The notes beneath the pieces were generated by a model, which worked only from the letters and a program-made list of their open reading frames with translations, was not told where the DNA came from and did no database searches. From Marinilabiliaceae bacterium (lineage in GTDB: Bacteria > Bacteroidota > Bacteroidia > Bacteroidales > Marinilabiliaceae), in assembly GCA_016342595.1 (NCBI GenBank), contig JAEINY010000002.1:1-64000 (forward strand): a DNA stretch of 64,000 nucleotides. The letters run 5' to 3'. Numbering within the stretch: the first letter of the stretch is position 1; each line of letters starts with the position of its first letter. The translations under genes and the position numbers were made by a program. This document shows positions 17,390 to 29,500 of the stretch, piece by piece.

Positions 17390-17689
17390 ATGAATATTAC
17401 GATTCAATCTGTGCGCTTTACTGCTTCTGAACAATTGGAGCAATTTATACAGCAAAAAATGAGTAAGCTAGATCAGTTTTTTGATGGTATCGTATCGGCA
17501 GAGGTAATTTTGAAGTTGGATAAGTCGGACTCCACTGAAAATAAAGTAGCTGAAATTAGTTTGAATATACCTGGTGGTGATTTGTTTGCGAAGAAACAAA
17601 CAAAGTCCTTTGAAGAATCTGTGGATTCATCAGTGGATGCCTTGCGTAAACAACTTATTAAATGGAAGGAGAAAGTGCGTGCAAAATAA
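17390..17689 (+). CDS. hpf: ribosome hibernation-promoting factor, HPF/YfiA family
   Basis: A ~99-residue short-form hibernation factor (MNITIQSVRFTASEQLEQFI, with the lysine-rich C-terminal helix). It binds the decoding centre of resting ribosomes. Two ATGs lie six bases apart at 17384 and 17390; the second is preferred because GGAGGA then has normal spacing. It lies 11 nt after the xerC stop and is probably cotranscribed. Confidence 0.9.
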   Translation: MNITIQSVRFTASEQLEQFIQQKMSKLDQFFDGIVSAEVILKLDKSDSTENKVAEISLNIPGGDLFAKKQTKSFEESVDSSVDALRKQLIKWKEKVRAK

Positions 17690-17710
17690 TCAAAAAAAAA
17701 ACTGTTTTTT

Positions 17711-17740
17711 TTGTGTTGTTGAAAATTAATTATACATTTG
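17711..17740 (+). promoter_or_regulatory. putative promoter of the tRNA-tuf operon
   Basis: TTG at 17711-17713 and TACATTTG at 17733-17740 are 19 nt apart, a full match to the Bacteroidota -33/-7 consensus. It lies downstream of hpf and about 130 nt ahead of tRNA-Tyr. Confidence 0.6.
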
Positions 17741-17872
17741 CACACCGTTTTTAGCGTAGTGTTACTGCGCTGGAAAGTAAGATTAATAGGCTGATTGGCT
17801 AAGGCGATCGGCCTATTGAAATGAAAAGGCGAAAAGTTTGCCTTTGAAAAAAAGATTGATTTTTTTTATTTT

Positions 17873-17955
17873 GGGGAGATACCAAAGTGGCCAACTGGGG
17901 CGGACTGTAACTCCGCTGACTTATGTCTTCGTAGGTTCGAATCCTGCTCTCCCCA
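17873..17955 (+). tRNA. tRNA-Tyr (GTA)
   Basis: Acceptor GGGGAGA pairs with TCTCCCC, the anticodon loop reads CTGTAAC (anticodon GTA), a long class II variable arm is present, and the T-loop GTTCGAATC is standard. 83 nt; CCA is not encoded. Confidence 0.95.
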
Positions 17956-18044
17956 CTATTTTTTTTAAACGGTCTCAGGTTTTTTTGTTTTAATGGTGAC
18001 ATTGAAATGGGAATATTGTAACTTTGTGAGCCTGTTGAAAAAAT

Positions 18045-18117
18045 GCGGGAGTAGCTCAGTTGATAGAGCATCAGCCTTCCAAGCTGAGGGTCGCGGGTTT
18101 GAGCCCCGTCTCCCGCT
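18045..18117 (+). tRNA. tRNA-Gly (TCC)
   Basis: Acceptor GCGGGAG pairs with CTCCCGC, the D-arm is AGCTCAGTTGATAGAGC, the anticodon loop CTTCCAA gives TCC, and the T-loop is GTTTGAGCC. Discriminator T; CCA is not encoded. Confidence 0.95.
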
Positions 18118-18260
18118 CTAACGAGTTTAAAAAAATTAAGGTAATTTACCTTGGTTGGAGTTGATTAAGCTGTATTTGGGAAAAATTGCAATTTGGTCAG
18201 CATAAATAAATGAGTTAATTTGAGATTCAATTTATATCTAATTGTCTAATATTTCGAGTT

Positions 18261-19448
18261 ATGGCTAAAGAAACATTTCAAAGGACGAAGCCTCACGTTA
18301 ATATCGGTACCATTGGTCACGTTGACCACGGTAAAACTACTTTGACTGCTGCAATTACAACTGTATTGTCGTCAAAAGGTTTTTGTGAAGTGAAATCATT
18401 TGATCAAATCGACAATGCTCCTGAAGAGAAAGAAAGGGGTATTACAATTAACACTGCTCACGTAGAGTACGAAACAGCAAAACGTCACTATGCTCACGTT
18501 GACTGTCCAGGTCACGCCGATTATGTGAAGAACATGATTACTGGTGCTGCCCAGATGGATGGAGCTATTTTGGTATGTGCTGCAACTGATGGTCCTATGC
18601 CTCAGACTCGCGAGCACATCTTGTTAGCGCGTCAGGTAAACGTTCCTCGTATCGTTGTTTTCTTGAATAAAGTTGACATGGTTGATGACGAGGAATTATT
18701 AGAGCTGGTTGAGATGGAAGTTCGTGATTTGTTGAGCTTCTATGAATTTGACGGTGACAACACTCCTGTTATTATGGGTTCTGCTCTTGGTGGATTGAAT
18801 AATGATCCTCAGTGGGTTGAGAAGATTATGGAATTGATGGATGCAGTTGATGAGTGGATTCCACTTCCTCCTCGTGATGTTGAAAAACCATTCTTGATGC
18901 CTGTTGAGGATGTATTCTCTATTACTGGTCGTGGTACTGTTGCTACAGGTCGTATTGAAACTGGTATTATTCACACTGGTGATGAAATGCAGTTGATCGG
19001 TCTTGGAGCTGAAGGTAGAAAGACTGTATGTACTGGTGTTGAGATGTTCCGTAAGATTTTGGACGAAGGACAAGCTGGTGATAACGTTGGTTTGTTGATG
19101 CGTGGTATCGACAAGAATGAAATCAAACGTGGTATGGTATTGGCAATCCCTGGTTCAATTACACCTCACACTAACTTTAAAGGTGAGATCTATGTGTTGA
19201 AGAAAGAAGAAGGTGGTCGTCACACTCCTTTCCATAATAAATATCGTCCTCAGTTTTACCTGCGTACACTTGATGTAACAGGTGAGATTACACTTCCAGA
19301 AGGAACTGAAATGGTAATGCCTGGTGATAACGTAACAATTAGTGTAGAGTTGATCTACCCTGTTGCTTTGAACCAAGGTCTACGTTTCGCTATCCGTGAA
19401 GGTGGTAGGACTGTAGGTGCTGGTCAGGTTACTGAAATTCTTGACTAA
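18261..19448 (+). CDS. tuf: translation elongation factor Tu
   Basis: A 395-residue GTPase delivering aminoacyl-tRNA to the ribosome. G1 is [11 protein letters not shown]2 includes [13 protein letters not shown]3 is DCPGHADY, and G4 is NKVDMVDD. Domains 2 and 3 are complete ([28 protein letters not shown]). Codon choice is strongly biased to highly expressed forms. It sits between tRNA-Gly and tRNA-Trp. Confidence 0.98.
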   Translation: MAKETFQRTKPHVNIGTIGHVDHGKTTLTAAITTVLSSKGFCEVKSFDQIDNAPEEKERGITINTAHVEYETAKRHYAHVDCPGHADYVKNMITGAAQMDGAILVCAATDGPMPQTREHILLARQVNVPRIVVFLNKVDMVDDEELLELVEMEVRDLLSFYEFDGDNTPVIMGSALGGLNNDPQWVEKIMELMDAVDEWIPLPPRDVEKPFLMPVEDVFSITGRGTVATGRIETGIIHTGDEMQLIGLGAEGRKTVCTGVEMFRKILDEGQAGDNVGLLMRGIDKNEIKRGMVLAIPGSITPHTNFKGEIYVLKKEEGGRHTPFHNKYRPQFYLRTLDVTGEITLPEGTEMVMPGDNVTISVELIYPVALNQGLRFAIREGGRTVGAGQVTEILD

Positions 19449-19464
19449 TTTCAATGATATATTA

Positions 19465-19489
19465 AGCCGGGAATAACTTCCCGGTTTTT
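19465..19489 (+). terminator. terminator after tuf
   Basis: CCGGGAA pairs with TTCCCGG across a short loop, followed by five T. It lies just ahead of tRNA-Trp and may only partly stop transcription into tRNA-Trp and secE. Confidence 0.75.
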
Positions 19490-19494
19490 AAATT

Positions 19495-19567
19495 ACGGGT
19501 GTAGCTCAGTTGGTAGAGCACTGGTCTCCAAAACCAGGTGTCGGGCGTTCGAGTCGCTCCTCCCGTG
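19495..19567 (+). tRNA. tRNA-Trp (CCA)
   Basis: The anticodon loop CTCCAAA between CTGGT and ACCAG gives anticodon CCA. D-arm and T-arm (GGGCG TTCGAGT CGCTC) are standard. The acceptor stem ACGGGTG/CTCCCGT contains one T-T mismatch at the sixth pair. Discriminator G; the following CA is probably chance. Confidence 0.93.
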
Positions 19568-19629
19568 CAAAAATGGCGGTTTTGATATGTTTAACGATGT
19601 TAGAATTGGCCTGTTAACGAAATACTATT

Positions 19630-19824
19630 ATGAATAAAATAACAGCATATTTTTCTGATGTTCATAACGAATTAGTTAATAAAACATCTTGGCCAACATG
19701 GTCTGAATTGACTAACAGTGCTATTGTTGTAATGGTAGCGTCAGTTATTATTGCAGGATTAATCTTTGCAATGGATGCAACATTCGACTTTGGGTTGGAT
19801 AAGATTTATGATAGCCTTTACTAA
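19630..19824 (+). CDS. secE: preprotein translocase subunit SecE
   Basis: 64 residues with the conserved amphipathic start (ELVNKTSWPTWSEL) and a single transmembrane helix (SAIVVMVASVIIAGLIFAM). It is the essential small subunit of SecYEG. The gene order tRNA-Trp, secE, nusG, rplK is the conserved bacterial arrangement. Confidence 0.95.
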   Translation: MNKITAYFSDVHNELVNKTSWPTWSELTNSAIVVMVASVIIAGLIFAMDATFDFGLDKIYDSLY

Positions 19825-19842
19825 TATAGAGAAGACCTAAAG

Positions 19843-20388
19843 ATGGCGGAAGTCGATAGAAAATGGTATGTTCTCCGGGCGATTGGAGGTAAAGAAAAGA
19901 AGGTTAAAGAGTACGTAGAGTTTGAAATTTCCCGCTTGGAATTGAGCGACTATGTAAGTCAGGTGTTAATCCCTACTGAAAAAGTTTATCAAATACGTAA
20001 CGGGAAGAAGGTCAGTAAAGAGCGTCCTTATTTGCCTGGTTATGTATTGGTAGAAGCTGCAATGGTAGGTGAAATCCCGCACATCTTAAGAAGTATTCCT
20101 AACGTGATAGGTTTCTTAGGTGACAATGCTGAAACACCTACTCCATTGCGTCAATCGGAAGTAAATCGAATCCTTGGTAAGGTCGATGAATTGAATAGTT
20201 CCGATGAGGAAATCAATATACCTTACTTTGTAGGTGAAACGGTTAAAGTAGTTGATGGTCCATTTAATGGGTTCAGTGGCTTAGTCGAAGAAGTGAACGA
20301 AGAGAAGAAGAAATTAAAAGTAATGGTGAAAATTTTCGGAAGAAAAACACCACTTGAGTTGAGTTTTATGCAGGTAGAAAAAGAGTAG
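19843..20388 (+). CDS. nusG: transcription termination/antitermination factor NusG
   Basis: 181 residues. The N-terminal NGN domain (KWYVLRAIGGKEKKVKEYVE, PGYVLVEA) binds the RNA polymerase clamp and a C-terminal KOW domain (VKVVDGPFNGFSGLVEEV) contacts Rho or S10. It lies 18 nt behind secE. Confidence 0.95.
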   Translation: MAEVDRKWYVLRAIGGKEKKVKEYVEFEISRLELSDYVSQVLIPTEKVYQIRNGKKVSKERPYLPGYVLVEAAMVGEIPHILRSIPNVIGFLGDNAETPTPLRQSEVNRILGKVDELNSSDEEINIPYFVGETVKVVDGPFNGFSGLVEEVNEEKKKLKVMVKIFGRKTPLELSFMQVEKE

Positions 20389-20493
20389 CTAGCTTAGTAG
20401 AAAAGCTTCCAGAGGTAGATCTTGAATTTATCCCTACAAGCAAAGCATTTTTATCTATCACATATCTAATATTAATAAATACGAATTGCTACA

Positions 20494-20937
20494 ATGGCTA
20501 AAGAAGTAGAAAATTTCATCAAACTTCAGATCAAAGGTGGTGCAGCAAATCCTTCACCTCCGGTTGGACCTGCTTTAGGTGCAAAGGGAGTGAATATCAT
20601 GGAATTCTGCAAGCAATTCAATGCCAGAACTCAGGAGAAAGCCGGTAAGGTTTTACCTGTGGTGATTTCGGTATACAAAGACAAATCATTTGACTTTGTT
20701 ATCAAAACACCTCCTGCAGCAGTACAGATTTTTGAAGCCGCCAAATTAAAAGGTGGTTCTGCAGAACCTAACCGTAAGAAGGTAGGAGCTGTGACATGGG
20801 ATCAATTAAAAGTAATTGCTGAGGATAAGATGGCTGACTTGAATTGTTTTGAGATTGAATCCGGAATGAGGATGATGGCCGGTACCGCCAGAAGTATGGG
20901 AGTAACCGTTTCAGGTGAATTTCCAGGTAGTAACTAA
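20494..20937 (+). CDS. rplK: 50S ribosomal protein L11
   Basis: 147 residues. The N-terminal factor-binding domain has [20 protein letters not shown] and the C-terminal domain binds the 23S GTPase centre ([16 protein letters not shown]). A 105-nt leader separates it from nusG; no clear L1-binding mimic was recognised in it. Confidence 0.96.
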   Translation: MAKEVENFIKLQIKGGAANPSPPVGPALGAKGVNIMEFCKQFNARTQEKAGKVLPVVISVYKDKSFDFVIKTPPAAVQIFEAAKLKGGSAEPNRKKVGAVTWDQLKVIAEDKMADLNCFEIESGMRMMAGTARSMGVTVSGEFPGSN

Positions 20938-20955
20938 TTAATACCAAATTGCGAA

Positions 20956-21651
20956 ATGACAAAACTAACAAAGAATCAAAAGTTAGCGTTAGAAAAGATC
21001 GACACCTCGAAACAATACACTATCGAAGAGGCAGCAAAGTTGGTAAAGGAAATTACTACTACCAAATTTGACGCTTCGGTTGACGTCGACGTTCGCCTGG
21101 GTGTAGACCCGCGTAAAGCGAACCAGATGGTCAGAGGTGTTGTAACTTTGCCTCATGGAACAGGAAAAATAACACGCGTATTGGTGTTATGTTCGCCTGA
21201 CAAGGAAGAAGAGGCTAAGACAGCAGGTGCCGACTATGTTGGGCTGGAAGAATACATTGAGAAAATCAAAGGTGGTTGGACTGATGTAGACGTAATTATT
21301 ACCATGCCTAGTGTGATGGCTAAAGTAGGTGCGTTAGGACGTATTTTAGGTCCTCGTGGCTTGATGCCAAATCCAAAGAGTGGTACTGTAACTATGGATA
21401 TTGCCAAAGCGGTTGCGGAAGTGAAAGCTGGTAAAATCGACTTTAAAGTAGACCGTTACGGTATTGTTCATACTTCTATAGGTAAAGTTTCGTTTGACGA
21501 GAATAAAATCGTTGATAACGTTAGAGAATTTATCGGAACTATCATGAAGTTGAAACCTTCTGCCGCTAAAGGAACTTACGTTAAAAGTATTAGTGTTTCA
21601 AGTACCATGAGTCCTGGTATTCGTATTGAACCCAAGTCGGTAGAGGCTTAA
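20956..21651 (+). CDS. rplA: 50S ribosomal protein L1
   Basis: 231 residues with the L1 signatures [20 protein letters not shown] and [20 protein letters not shown]. It forms the L1 stalk and usually represses the rplKA mRNA. It starts 18 nt after rplK. Confidence 0.96.
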   Translation: MTKLTKNQKLALEKIDTSKQYTIEEAAKLVKEITTTKFDASVDVDVRLGVDPRKANQMVRGVVTLPHGTGKITRVLVLCSPDKEEEAKTAGADYVGLEEYIEKIKGGWTDVDVIITMPSVMAKVGALGRILGPRGLMPNPKSGTVTMDIAKAVAEVKAGKIDFKVDRYGIVHTSIGKVSFDENKIVDNVREFIGTIMKLKPSAAKGTYVKSISVSSTMSPGIRIEPKSVEA

Positions 21652-21679
21652 TGTTTAATGTTTAAAACGTAAAGGAAAC

Positions 21680-22198
21680 ATGAGAAAAGAAGATAAAAGT
21701 ACACTTATCAACGAGCTGGTTGAAAACATTAACAACCACGGCCACTTTTACGTAACGGAGGCTGGCGGTTTAAATGCAGAAACAACTAGTAACCTGCGTA
21801 GAGAATGCTTTAATAAAGAAGTGAAAATGGTGATGGTTAAGAACACCATTTTACGAAAAGCATTAGAGCAATTAGAAGGCAACTATGAGGAGATGTTTGA
21901 GACCTTCAAAGGTACTTCAGCTGTTATGTTTTCTAACACTGGTAACATACCTGCGAAATTGATTAAAGCATTTGCTAAAAAGAATGGTAAACCAACAATA
22001 AAGAGTGCTTTTGTAGAAGCATCTGTTTATGTTGGCGAAAATCAACTTGAAGTACTTTGCAACATCAAATCTAAGGAAGAACTTCTGGGAGACGTTATTG
22101 GTCTTCTACAGTCGCCAATGAAAAATGTTGTATCAGCCCTTCAATCAGGTGGATCAACTATTCATGGCATCTTAACAACATTGGCAGAAAAAGAATAA
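21680..22198 (+). CDS. rplJ: 50S ribosomal protein L10
   Basis: 172 residues, the stalk base protein that binds L7/L12 dimers through its C-terminal helix. The family text LRRECFNKEVKMVMVKNTIL and FKGTSAVMFSN is present. The gap to rplA is only 28 nt, so there is no room for a long autoregulatory leader directly before it. Confidence 0.95.
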   Translation: MRKEDKSTLINELVENINNHGHFYVTEAGGLNAETTSNLRRECFNKEVKMVMVKNTILRKALEQLEGNYEEMFETFKGTSAVMFSNTGNIPAKLIKAFAKKNGKPTIKSAFVEASVYVGENQLEVLCNIKSKEELLGDVIGLLQSPMKNVVSALQSGGSTIHGILTTLAEKE

Positions 22199-22231
22199 AA
22201 AAAGTACAAACAATATTTAATAAATAGAAAA

Positions 22232-22606
22232 ATGGCAGATATCAAGAAACTTGCAGAAGAATTAGTAAATTTGACTGTTAAAGAAGTTAACGAACTTGCT
22301 GAAATTTTAAAAGAAGAGTACGGTATTGAGCCTGCAGCTGCTGCTGTTGCTATTGCTGGACCTGCTGCTGATGGTGAAGAAGCTGCTGCTGAGCAAACTG
22401 AGTTTGACGTGATTTTGAAGTCACCAGGTGGTTCTAAATTAGCTATCGTGAAATTAGTGAAAGAGATGACAGGTGTTGGTCTTAAAGAAGCTAAAGAATT
22501 AGTGGACAAAGCGCCAGCTCCATTGAAGGAGAAAATCACTAAAGAAGAAGCTGAAGCTTTGAAAACTCAATTAGAAGAAGCAGGAGCTGAAGTTGAACTT
22601 AAGTAA
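22232..22606 (+). CDS. rplL: 50S ribosomal protein L7/L12
   Basis: 124 residues: N-terminal dimerisation domain, an alanine-rich hinge ([17 protein letters not shown]) and the C-terminal factor-binding domain ([32 protein letters not shown]). Confidence 0.96.
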   Translation: MADIKKLAEELVNLTVKEVNELAEILKEEYGIEPAAAAVAIAGPAADGEEAAAEQTEFDVILKSPGGSKLAIVKLVKEMTGVGLKEAKELVDKAPAPLKEKITKEEAEALKTQLEEAGAEVELK

Positions 22607-22630
22607 TTTAAATCCTATATAAGGATATCC

Positions 22631-22667
22631 GGTTTAGGAACCCTCACCAGGGCTCCTAAACCTTTTT
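22631..22667 (+). terminator. terminator or attenuator between rplL and rpoB
   Basis: GGTTTAGGA (22631-22639) pairs with TCCTAAACC (22654-22662), with CCCT/AGGG inside, followed by five T. Partial read-through here would set the ratio of L7/L12 to RNA polymerase, as the rplL-rpoB attenuator does in E. coli. Confidence 0.75.
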
Positions 22668-22706
22668 GTGCTTTTATATTGTTAGGTTCAATTAATTTGT
22701 TGATAG

Positions 22707-25700
22707 ATGACTCCAAATACTACCGAAAGGATTAGTTTTGCTTCCATTCAGAATCGGTTAAGTTACCCCGATTTACTGGAGGTGCAATTAAAATCTTTCC
22801 GCGAATTTTTTCAGATGGGTACAACCCCTGAAGAGCGGAAGACAGAGGGGTTGTATCAGGTTTTCAGTGAAAATTTCCCCATTACGGATACAAGAAATAA
22901 TTTCGTTCTTGAATTTTTGGATTTTTCCATTGATCCCCCTAGATATAGCATTCCAGAATGTATTGAAAGAGGATTAACTTTCAGTGTACCACTTAAAGCC
23001 AAATTGAAACTGTACTGTACCGATCCTGAACATGAGGATTTCGATACGGTTGTACAGGATGTATATTTGGGTACTATTCCTTACATGACCGATAAAGGTA
23101 GCTTTATCATCAATGGCGCCGAAAGGGTTGTTGTTAGTCAGTTACACCGTTCTCCTGGTGTCTTCTTCGGTCAAAGTGTACACGCTAACGGTACTAAACT
23201 TTATTCAGCCCGTATTATTCCATTTAAGGGATCATGGATTGAGTTTGCTACCGACATTAACAGTGTGATGTATGCCTATATTGACAGGAAGAAAAAATTA
23301 CCTGTTACGACACTGTTAAGAGCCATCGGTTACGAAGGCGATAAAAATATACTTGAAATCTTCGACCTTGCAGATGAAGTTAAGGTCAATAAAGCCAGTT
23401 TGAAAAAAGTGGTGGGTCGTAAATTAGCGGCTCGGGTGTTGAAATCATGGATCGAGGATTTTGTTGATGAAGATACAGGTGAGGTAGTTTCTATTGAACG
23501 TAATGAGGTTATTATTGATCGTGAGACAACGATTACGGATGAACACGTTGAAGAAATTATCGACTCTGGATCGAAAACGATTCTATTGCATAAGGAAGAT
23601 CAGAATTTAACTGATTTTGCAATCATCTACAATACATTACAAAAAGACCCTTGCAACTCCGAGAAGGAGGCAGTGGTTCACATCTATCGACAATTAAGAA
23701 ATGCGGAGCCACCTGATGAAGCAACTGCACGTGATGTAATTGACAAATTATTCTTCTCTGACAAACGTTATGATTTAGGAGAAGTGGGTCGTTACAGAAT
23801 TAATAAAAAACTCAATCAAAGTACGGATTGGGAAACTAAAGTGCTGACCCGGGAGGATATTATTGCCATCATTAAGCATTTGATTGAATTGGTTAATTCA
23901 AAAACAGATGTAGATGACATCGATCACTTGAGTAACCGTCGTGTTAGAACTGTTGGTGAGCAAATGGCTAATCAATTTGGTGTTGGATTGGCGCGTATGG
24001 CACGTACTATTCGTGAGCGGATGAATGTTCGTGATAACGAGGTGTTTACGCCAATTGATCTGATTAATAGCAAGACTTTATCTTCTGTTATTAATAGTTT
24101 CTTTGGAACCAATGCATTGTCTCAGTTTATGGATCAAACCAATCCATTGGCCGAGATTACTCACAAGCGTCGTATGTCAGCATTGGGACCGGGTGGTTTA
24201 TCCCGTGAACGTGCAGGCTTTGAGGTGCGTGATGTTCACTATACACACTATGGTCGTTTGTGTCCGATTGAAACACCGGAAGGACCAAACATTGGTTTGA
24301 TTTCTTCGCTATGTGTTTATGCGAAAATCAATGACCTTGGATTTATTGAAACGCCTTATCGGTCAGTTAAGGAAGGAAAAGTTGATCTTTCTGATGACGG
24401 TTACTCTTATCTGACTGCTGAAGAGGAAGAGTCAAAAATTATTGCCCAGGCTAATGCACCTCTTACTGAAGATGGTTTCTTCAGAAATGAACGTGTGAAG
24501 GCCCGTGAAGAAGGTGATTTTCCCGTCGTGGAAAAGACCGAAGTGCACATGATGGATGTGGCACCAAACCAAATCGCATCTGTAGCTGCTTCTTTGATTC
24601 CTTTCCTTGAGCATGATGATGCTAACCGTGCATTGATGGGATCTAACATGATGCGTCAGGCTGTTCCGTTATTGAAGCCTGAAGCTCCTATTGTAGGAAC
24701 AGGATTAGAGGGACGATTGGTTCAGGATTCGCGTACTCATGTCGTGGCTGAAGGTGATGGTGTGGTTGAGTATGTGGATGCGGATGAGATTGTAATTCGT
24801 TACGATCAAACGGAAGATGATCGTTTTGTAAGTTTTGAGACGGAAACAAAACGTTATCCATTATTTAAATATCAAAAAACCAACCAGAATACCAGTATTG
24901 ATCTGAAGCCATTGGTAAATCCCGGACAGCGTGTAACTAAAGATCAGATTTTGACGGATGGTTATTCGACTGAAAAAGGTGAACTTGGTTTAGGACGGAA
25001 CTTGAAAGTGGCCTTTATGCCATGGAAAGGGTACAACTTTGAGGATGCGATTGTGATTTCTGAAAAAGTAGTACGTGATGATATTTTCACCTCTGTTCAT
25101 ATCGATGAGTATTCATTGGAAGTGCGTGATACTAAGCGTGGTCTGGAGGAATTGACATCTGATATTCCTAATGTCAGCGAAGAAGCGACTAAGGAATTAG
25201 ATGAAAACGGTTTGATTCGCATTGGTGCACATGTTAAGCCGGGAGATATTCTGATTGGTAAAATAACACCTAAAGGAGAAAGTGATCCTACTCCTGAAGA
25301 GAAGCTGTTAAGAGCTATCTTTGGTGAAAAAGCGGGTGATGTGAAAGATGCATCATTGAAAGCTTCTCCATCATTGAAAGGTGTGGTTATTGATAAAAAA
25401 TTATTCTCTCGCGTCGTTAAAGATCGTAAATCCAGAACTTCCGAGAAGTCATTGGTGACGAAAATTGATGAAGAGTTTATAAGAAATACTGAAGAGGTTA
25501 AAGGTCGTTTAGTTGATAAATTATTCTCTCTGATTAATGGTAAAACATCGCAAGGTGTAAAAGATTATTTTGGAGTAGATATCGTATCAAAAGGAACTAA
25601 ATTTACTCAGAAGATTCTGAATGATATTGATTATCATAATGTGAATCCTAATAAATGGACAACCGATAAGGACAAAAATGAACTTATCGCCAAAGTGGTT

Positions 25701-26516
25701 CACAATTACCGTATGAAGCACAAAGAGCTGGAATCAAAAGAGAAACGCCAAAAGTACAATGTGATGATTGGTGATGAGCTTCCAGCAGGTATCATACAGT
25801 TGGCTAAAGTCTATATTGCTAAAAAAAGGAAGATTACCGTTGGTGATAAAATGGCTGGTCGACATGGTAACAAAGGTATTGTATCACGTATCGTACGTCA
25901 GGAGGATATGCCATTCCTGGAAGATGGGACAACAGTAGATATCGTATTGAACCCATTGGGTGTACCTTCAAGGATGAACCTTGGACAGATTTACGAAACT
26001 GTATTGGCTTGGGCTGGAAAAGAATTAGGTGTGAAATTTGCCACCCCTATTTTTGACGGTGCTTCCATGGATGACTTAAACGGATGGACAGATAAAGCTG
26101 GTATCCCAAGATATGGTAGAACTTACTTGTATGATGGTGGGTCAGGTGAGCGTTTCCACCAGCCAGCTACAGTAGGAATCATCTACATGCTTAAGCTGGG
26201 ACACATGGTTGAGGATAAAATGCATGCCAGATCTATCGGACCTTATTCTCTTATTACGCAGCAACCATTGGGTGGAAAAGCACAGTTTGGTGGTCAGCGT
26301 TTTGGAGAGATGGAAGTTTGGGCTCTTGAAGCATTTGGTGCTGCCAACATTCTTCAGGAAATACTGACTGTCAAATCTGATGACGTATTAGGACGCGCTA
26401 AAGCCTATGAAGCAATCGTAAAAGGTGAACCAATGCCACAAGCTGGTATTCCGGAATCACTGAACGTATTGCTACATGAGATGCGTGGTCTTGGACTAAG
26501 TGTGAACTTGGAATAG
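22707..26516 (+). CDS. rpoB: DNA-directed RNA polymerase subunit beta
   Basis: 1269 residues, full length. The rifampicin-binding region reads [20 protein letters not shown] and continues [15 protein letters not shown], with the usual Asp, His and Ser of sensitive enzymes retained. The C-terminal part contains [17 protein letters not shown] and the clamp-associated [18 protein letters not shown]. It is separated from rpoC by 78 nt holding a stable hairpin. Confidence 0.98.
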   Translation: MTPNTTERISFASIQNRLSYPDLLEVQLKSFREFFQMGTTPEERKTEGLYQVFSENFPITDTRNNFVLEFLDFSIDPPRYSIPECIERGLTFSVPLKAKLKLYCTDPEHEDFDTVVQDVYLGTIPYMTDKGSFIINGAERVVVSQLHRSPGVFFGQSVHANGTKLYSARIIPFKGSWIEFATDINSVMYAYIDRKKKLPVTTLLRAIGYEGDKNILEIFDLADEVKVNKASLKKVVGRKLAARVLKSWIEDFVDEDTGEVVSIERNEVIIDRETTITDEHVEEIIDSGSKTILLHKEDQNLTDFAIIYNTLQKDPCNSEKEAVVHIYRQLRNAEPPDEATARDVIDKLFFSDKRYDLGEVGRYRINKKLNQSTDWETKVLTREDIIAIIKHLIELVNSKTDVDDIDHLSNRRVRTVGEQMANQFGVGLARMARTIRERMNVRDNEVFTPIDLINSKTLSSVINSFFGTNALSQFMDQTNPLAEITHKRRMSALGPGGLSRERAGFEVRDVHYTHYGRLCPIETPEGPNIGLISSLCVYAKINDLGFIETPYRSVKEGKVDLSDDGYSYLTAEEEESKIIAQANAPLTEDGFFRNERVKAREEGDFPVVEKTEVHMMDVAPNQIASVAASLIPFLEHDDANRALMGSNMMRQAVPLLKPEAPIVGTGLEGRLVQDSRTHVVAEGDGVVEYVDADEIVIRYDQTEDDRFVSFETETKRYPLFKYQKTNQNTSIDLKPLVNPGQRVTKDQILTDGYSTEKGELGLGRNLKVAFMPWKGYNFEDAIVISEKVVRDDIFTSVHIDEYSLEVRDTKRGLEELTSDIPNVSEEATKELDENGLIRIGAHVKPGDILIGKITPKGESDPTPEEKLLRAIFGEKAGDVKDASLKASPSLKGVVIDKKLFSRVVKDRKSRTSEKSLVTKIDEEFIRNTEEVKGRLVDKLFSLINGKTSQGVKDYFGVDIVSKGTKFTQKILNDIDYHNVNPNKWTTDKDKNELIAKVVHNYRMKHKELESKEKRQKYNVMIGDELPAGIIQLAKVYIAKKRKITVGDKMAGRHGNKGIVSRIVRQEDMPFLEDGTTVDIVLNPLGVPSRMNLGQIYETVLAWAGKELGVKFATPIFDGASMDDLNGWTDKAGIPRYGRTYLYDGGSGERFHQPATVGIIYMLKLGHMVEDKMHARSIGPYSLITQQPLGGKAQFGGQRFGEMEVWALEAFGAANILQEILTVKSDDVLGRAKAYEAIVKGEPMPQAGIPESLNVLLHEMRGLGLSVNLE

Positions 26517-26525
26517 TCTGATCGT

Positions 26526-26553
26526 AGTGAATATTGCTTCGGCGATATTCACT
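26526..26553 (+). other. 12-bp hairpin with TTCG tetraloop between rpoB and rpoC
   Basis: AGTGAATATTGC and GCGATATTCACT pair (one G-T wobble) around a TTCG loop. No T-run follows (TTATAC), so this is more likely an mRNA processing or stabilising hairpin than a terminator. Confidence 0.7.
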
Positions 26554-26594
26554 TTATACTTATTTATATAAAATATAATAATACTCTACGCTCT

Positions 26595-29500
26595 ATGGCA
26601 TTCAGAAGAGATCAGAAAACAAAGAGTAATTTTAAAAAAATCACCATTGGATTGGCTTCTCCGGAAGAAATTCTGGAAATGTCAAGTGGTGAGGTGCTTA
26701 AGCCTGAGACCATCAACTACCGTACTTATAAACCGGAGCGGGACGGATTATTCTGTGAGAGAATATTCGGACCTGTTAAGGATTATGAGTGTCATTGTGG
26801 TAAATATAAGCGGATCAGGTACCGTGGTATTGTGTGTGACCGATGTGGTGTCGAAGTGACTGAGAAGAAGGTCCGTCGTGAGCGCATGGGGCATATATCA
26901 TTGGTCGTGCCTGTTGCCCATATTTGGTACTTTAAATCGTTACCTAATAAAATCGGTTATTTGTTAGGATTGCCAACCAAAAAGTTAGATACCATTATTT
27001 ACTACGAACGTTATGTTGTAATTAATGCAGGTATCAAAGCTGAGGATGGTATTAATAAAATGGACTTTCTAACGGAAGAAGAATATCTGGATATTCTGGA
27101 TACTCTTCCTAAAGAAAATCAGCATTTAGATGATGATGATCCAAATAAGTTTATTGCCAAAATGGGAGCTGAAGCATTACATATGTTGTTAGCCCGCATT
27201 GAGTTGGATTCATTGTCGTATAACTTGCGCCATAAAGCAAATACAGAAACTTCACAGCAGCGTAAGAATGAAGCTTTGAAGCGTTTGCAAGTGGTTGGAT
27301 CGTTTCGTGATTCACAAGGTATCAATCGTCCGGAATGGATGATTGTTAAAGTGGTGCCTGTAATTCCACCTGAATTACGTCCATTGGTACCTTTGGATGG
27401 TGGTCGTTTTGCAACTTCTGACTTGAATGACTTATATCGTCGTGTTATTATCCGTAATAACCGATTGAAACGATTGATTGAAATCAAAGCACCTGAAGTA
27501 ATTTTACGTAACGAAAAACGTATGCTTCAGGAAGCCGTTGATTCATTATTTGATAACTCCAGAAAGTCCAATGCCGTTAAAACGGATTCCAACCGTCCTT
27601 TGAAATCTTTAAGCGATAGCTTAAAAGGTAAACAAGGTCGTTTCCGTCAAAACTTATTGGGTAAGCGTGTGGATTATTCAGCGCGTTCCGTAATTGTTGT
27701 AGGTCCTGAGTTAGGGCTGCACGAGTGTGGTATCCCTAAGGATATGGCAGCTGAGCTGTTCAAACCATTTGTGATTCGTAAACTTATTGAGCGCGGTGTT
27801 GTAAAAACGGTTAAGTCAGCCAAAAAGATTGTTGATCGTAAAGATCCGGTTGTTTGGGATATTTTGGAGAATGTAATGAAAGGTCATCCGGTGATGTTAA
27901 ACCGGGCCCCAACACTTCACCGTCTGGGTATTCAGGCGTTCCAACCAAAAATGATCGAAGGTAAAGCAATCCAGTTACACCCATTGGCATGTTCGGCATT
28001 TAATGCGGATTTTGATGGTGACCAGATGGCGGTTCACTTGCCTTTAGGAAATGCTGCAATTCTGGAAGCTCAGATGTTGATGTTAGGTTCTCAGAACATT
28101 TTGAACCCAGCCAATGGAGCGCCTATTACTGTACCTTCGCAGGATATGGTGTTGGGTCTGTATTACATGACCAAACCACGTGAAGGTGCTAAAGGTGAAG
28201 GACTGCTTTTTTATTCGCCAGAAGAAACAAAAATTGCTTTTAATGAGAAACGTGTTGAATTACATGCCATTGTTAAAGTAAAAACATTTGATCTTAACGC
28301 TGAAGGTGTAGTAGAGGAAACAATTCTTGAAACCACCGTAGGACGAATTCTATTTAATGAATTTGTACCTCGTGAAGCGGGTTACATTAATGAATTGTTG
28401 ACTAAAAAGGCACTTCGTGATATTATTGGGAAAGTACATAAAACATGTGGTACGCCACGTACGGCTAATTTCCTTGATGATATTAAAAATCTGGGTTATC
28501 GCATGGCCTTTGAAGGGGGACTTTCGTTCAACCTGGGTGATGTAATTATTCCGGCTGAGAAGGAGACTTTGGTACAAGAAGGTTATGACGAAGTTGAAGA
28601 GGTAAAGAATAACTATAACATGGGATTCATTACCAACAACGAACGTTACAACCAGATTATTGATATTTGGACGCATGTGAATGCCCGTTTGACGCAAATA
28701 TTAATGACTCAGTTGAGTTCTGATAGACAAGGATTTAACTCAGTGTACATGATGCTTGATTCTGGTGCGAGGGGGTCTAAAGAGCAGATTCGTCAGTTGT
28801 CCGGTATGAGGGGATTGATGGCTAAGCCGCAAAAATCAGGTGCTGAAGGTGGTCAGATTATCGAAAACCCGATTCTTTCCAACTTTAAAGAAGGTCTTTC
28901 GGTTCTGGAGTACTTTATCTCGACTCACGGTGCTCGTAAAGGTTTGGCGGATACCGCTCTTAAAACTGCGGATGCCGGATATTTGACACGACGATTGGTG
29001 GATGTATCTCAGGATGTAGTTATTCTTGAAAATGATTGTGGAACCTTAAGAGGTTTAACCGCAACTCCTATTAAGAATAATGAAGAGATTGTGGCTTCTC
29101 TATTCGAGCGTATCATTGGACGTGTATCTGTTCATGATGTGTATCATCCAAGTACCGGTGAGTTAATTTTAAAAACCGGTGAGGAGATATCTGATAAACA
29201 AGCTCAATTAATTGAAGATTCTCCGATCGAGCGTATTGAGATCCGTTCCGTATTGACCTGTGAATCTAAAAAAGGTGTGTGTGCCAAGTGTTATGGCCGT
29301 AACCTGGCTACGGGTAGAATGGTACAAAAAGGTGAGTCGGTTGGTGTTATTGCTGCTCAATCAATTGGGGAGCCGGGAACACAGCTAACACTACGTACCT
29401 TCCACGTTGGGGGTACAGCCGGAAACATCACGTCAGAAAATAATATTATAGCTAAGTATGACGGTTTTGTGGAAATTGAGGAATTACGTACTGTACCAAG

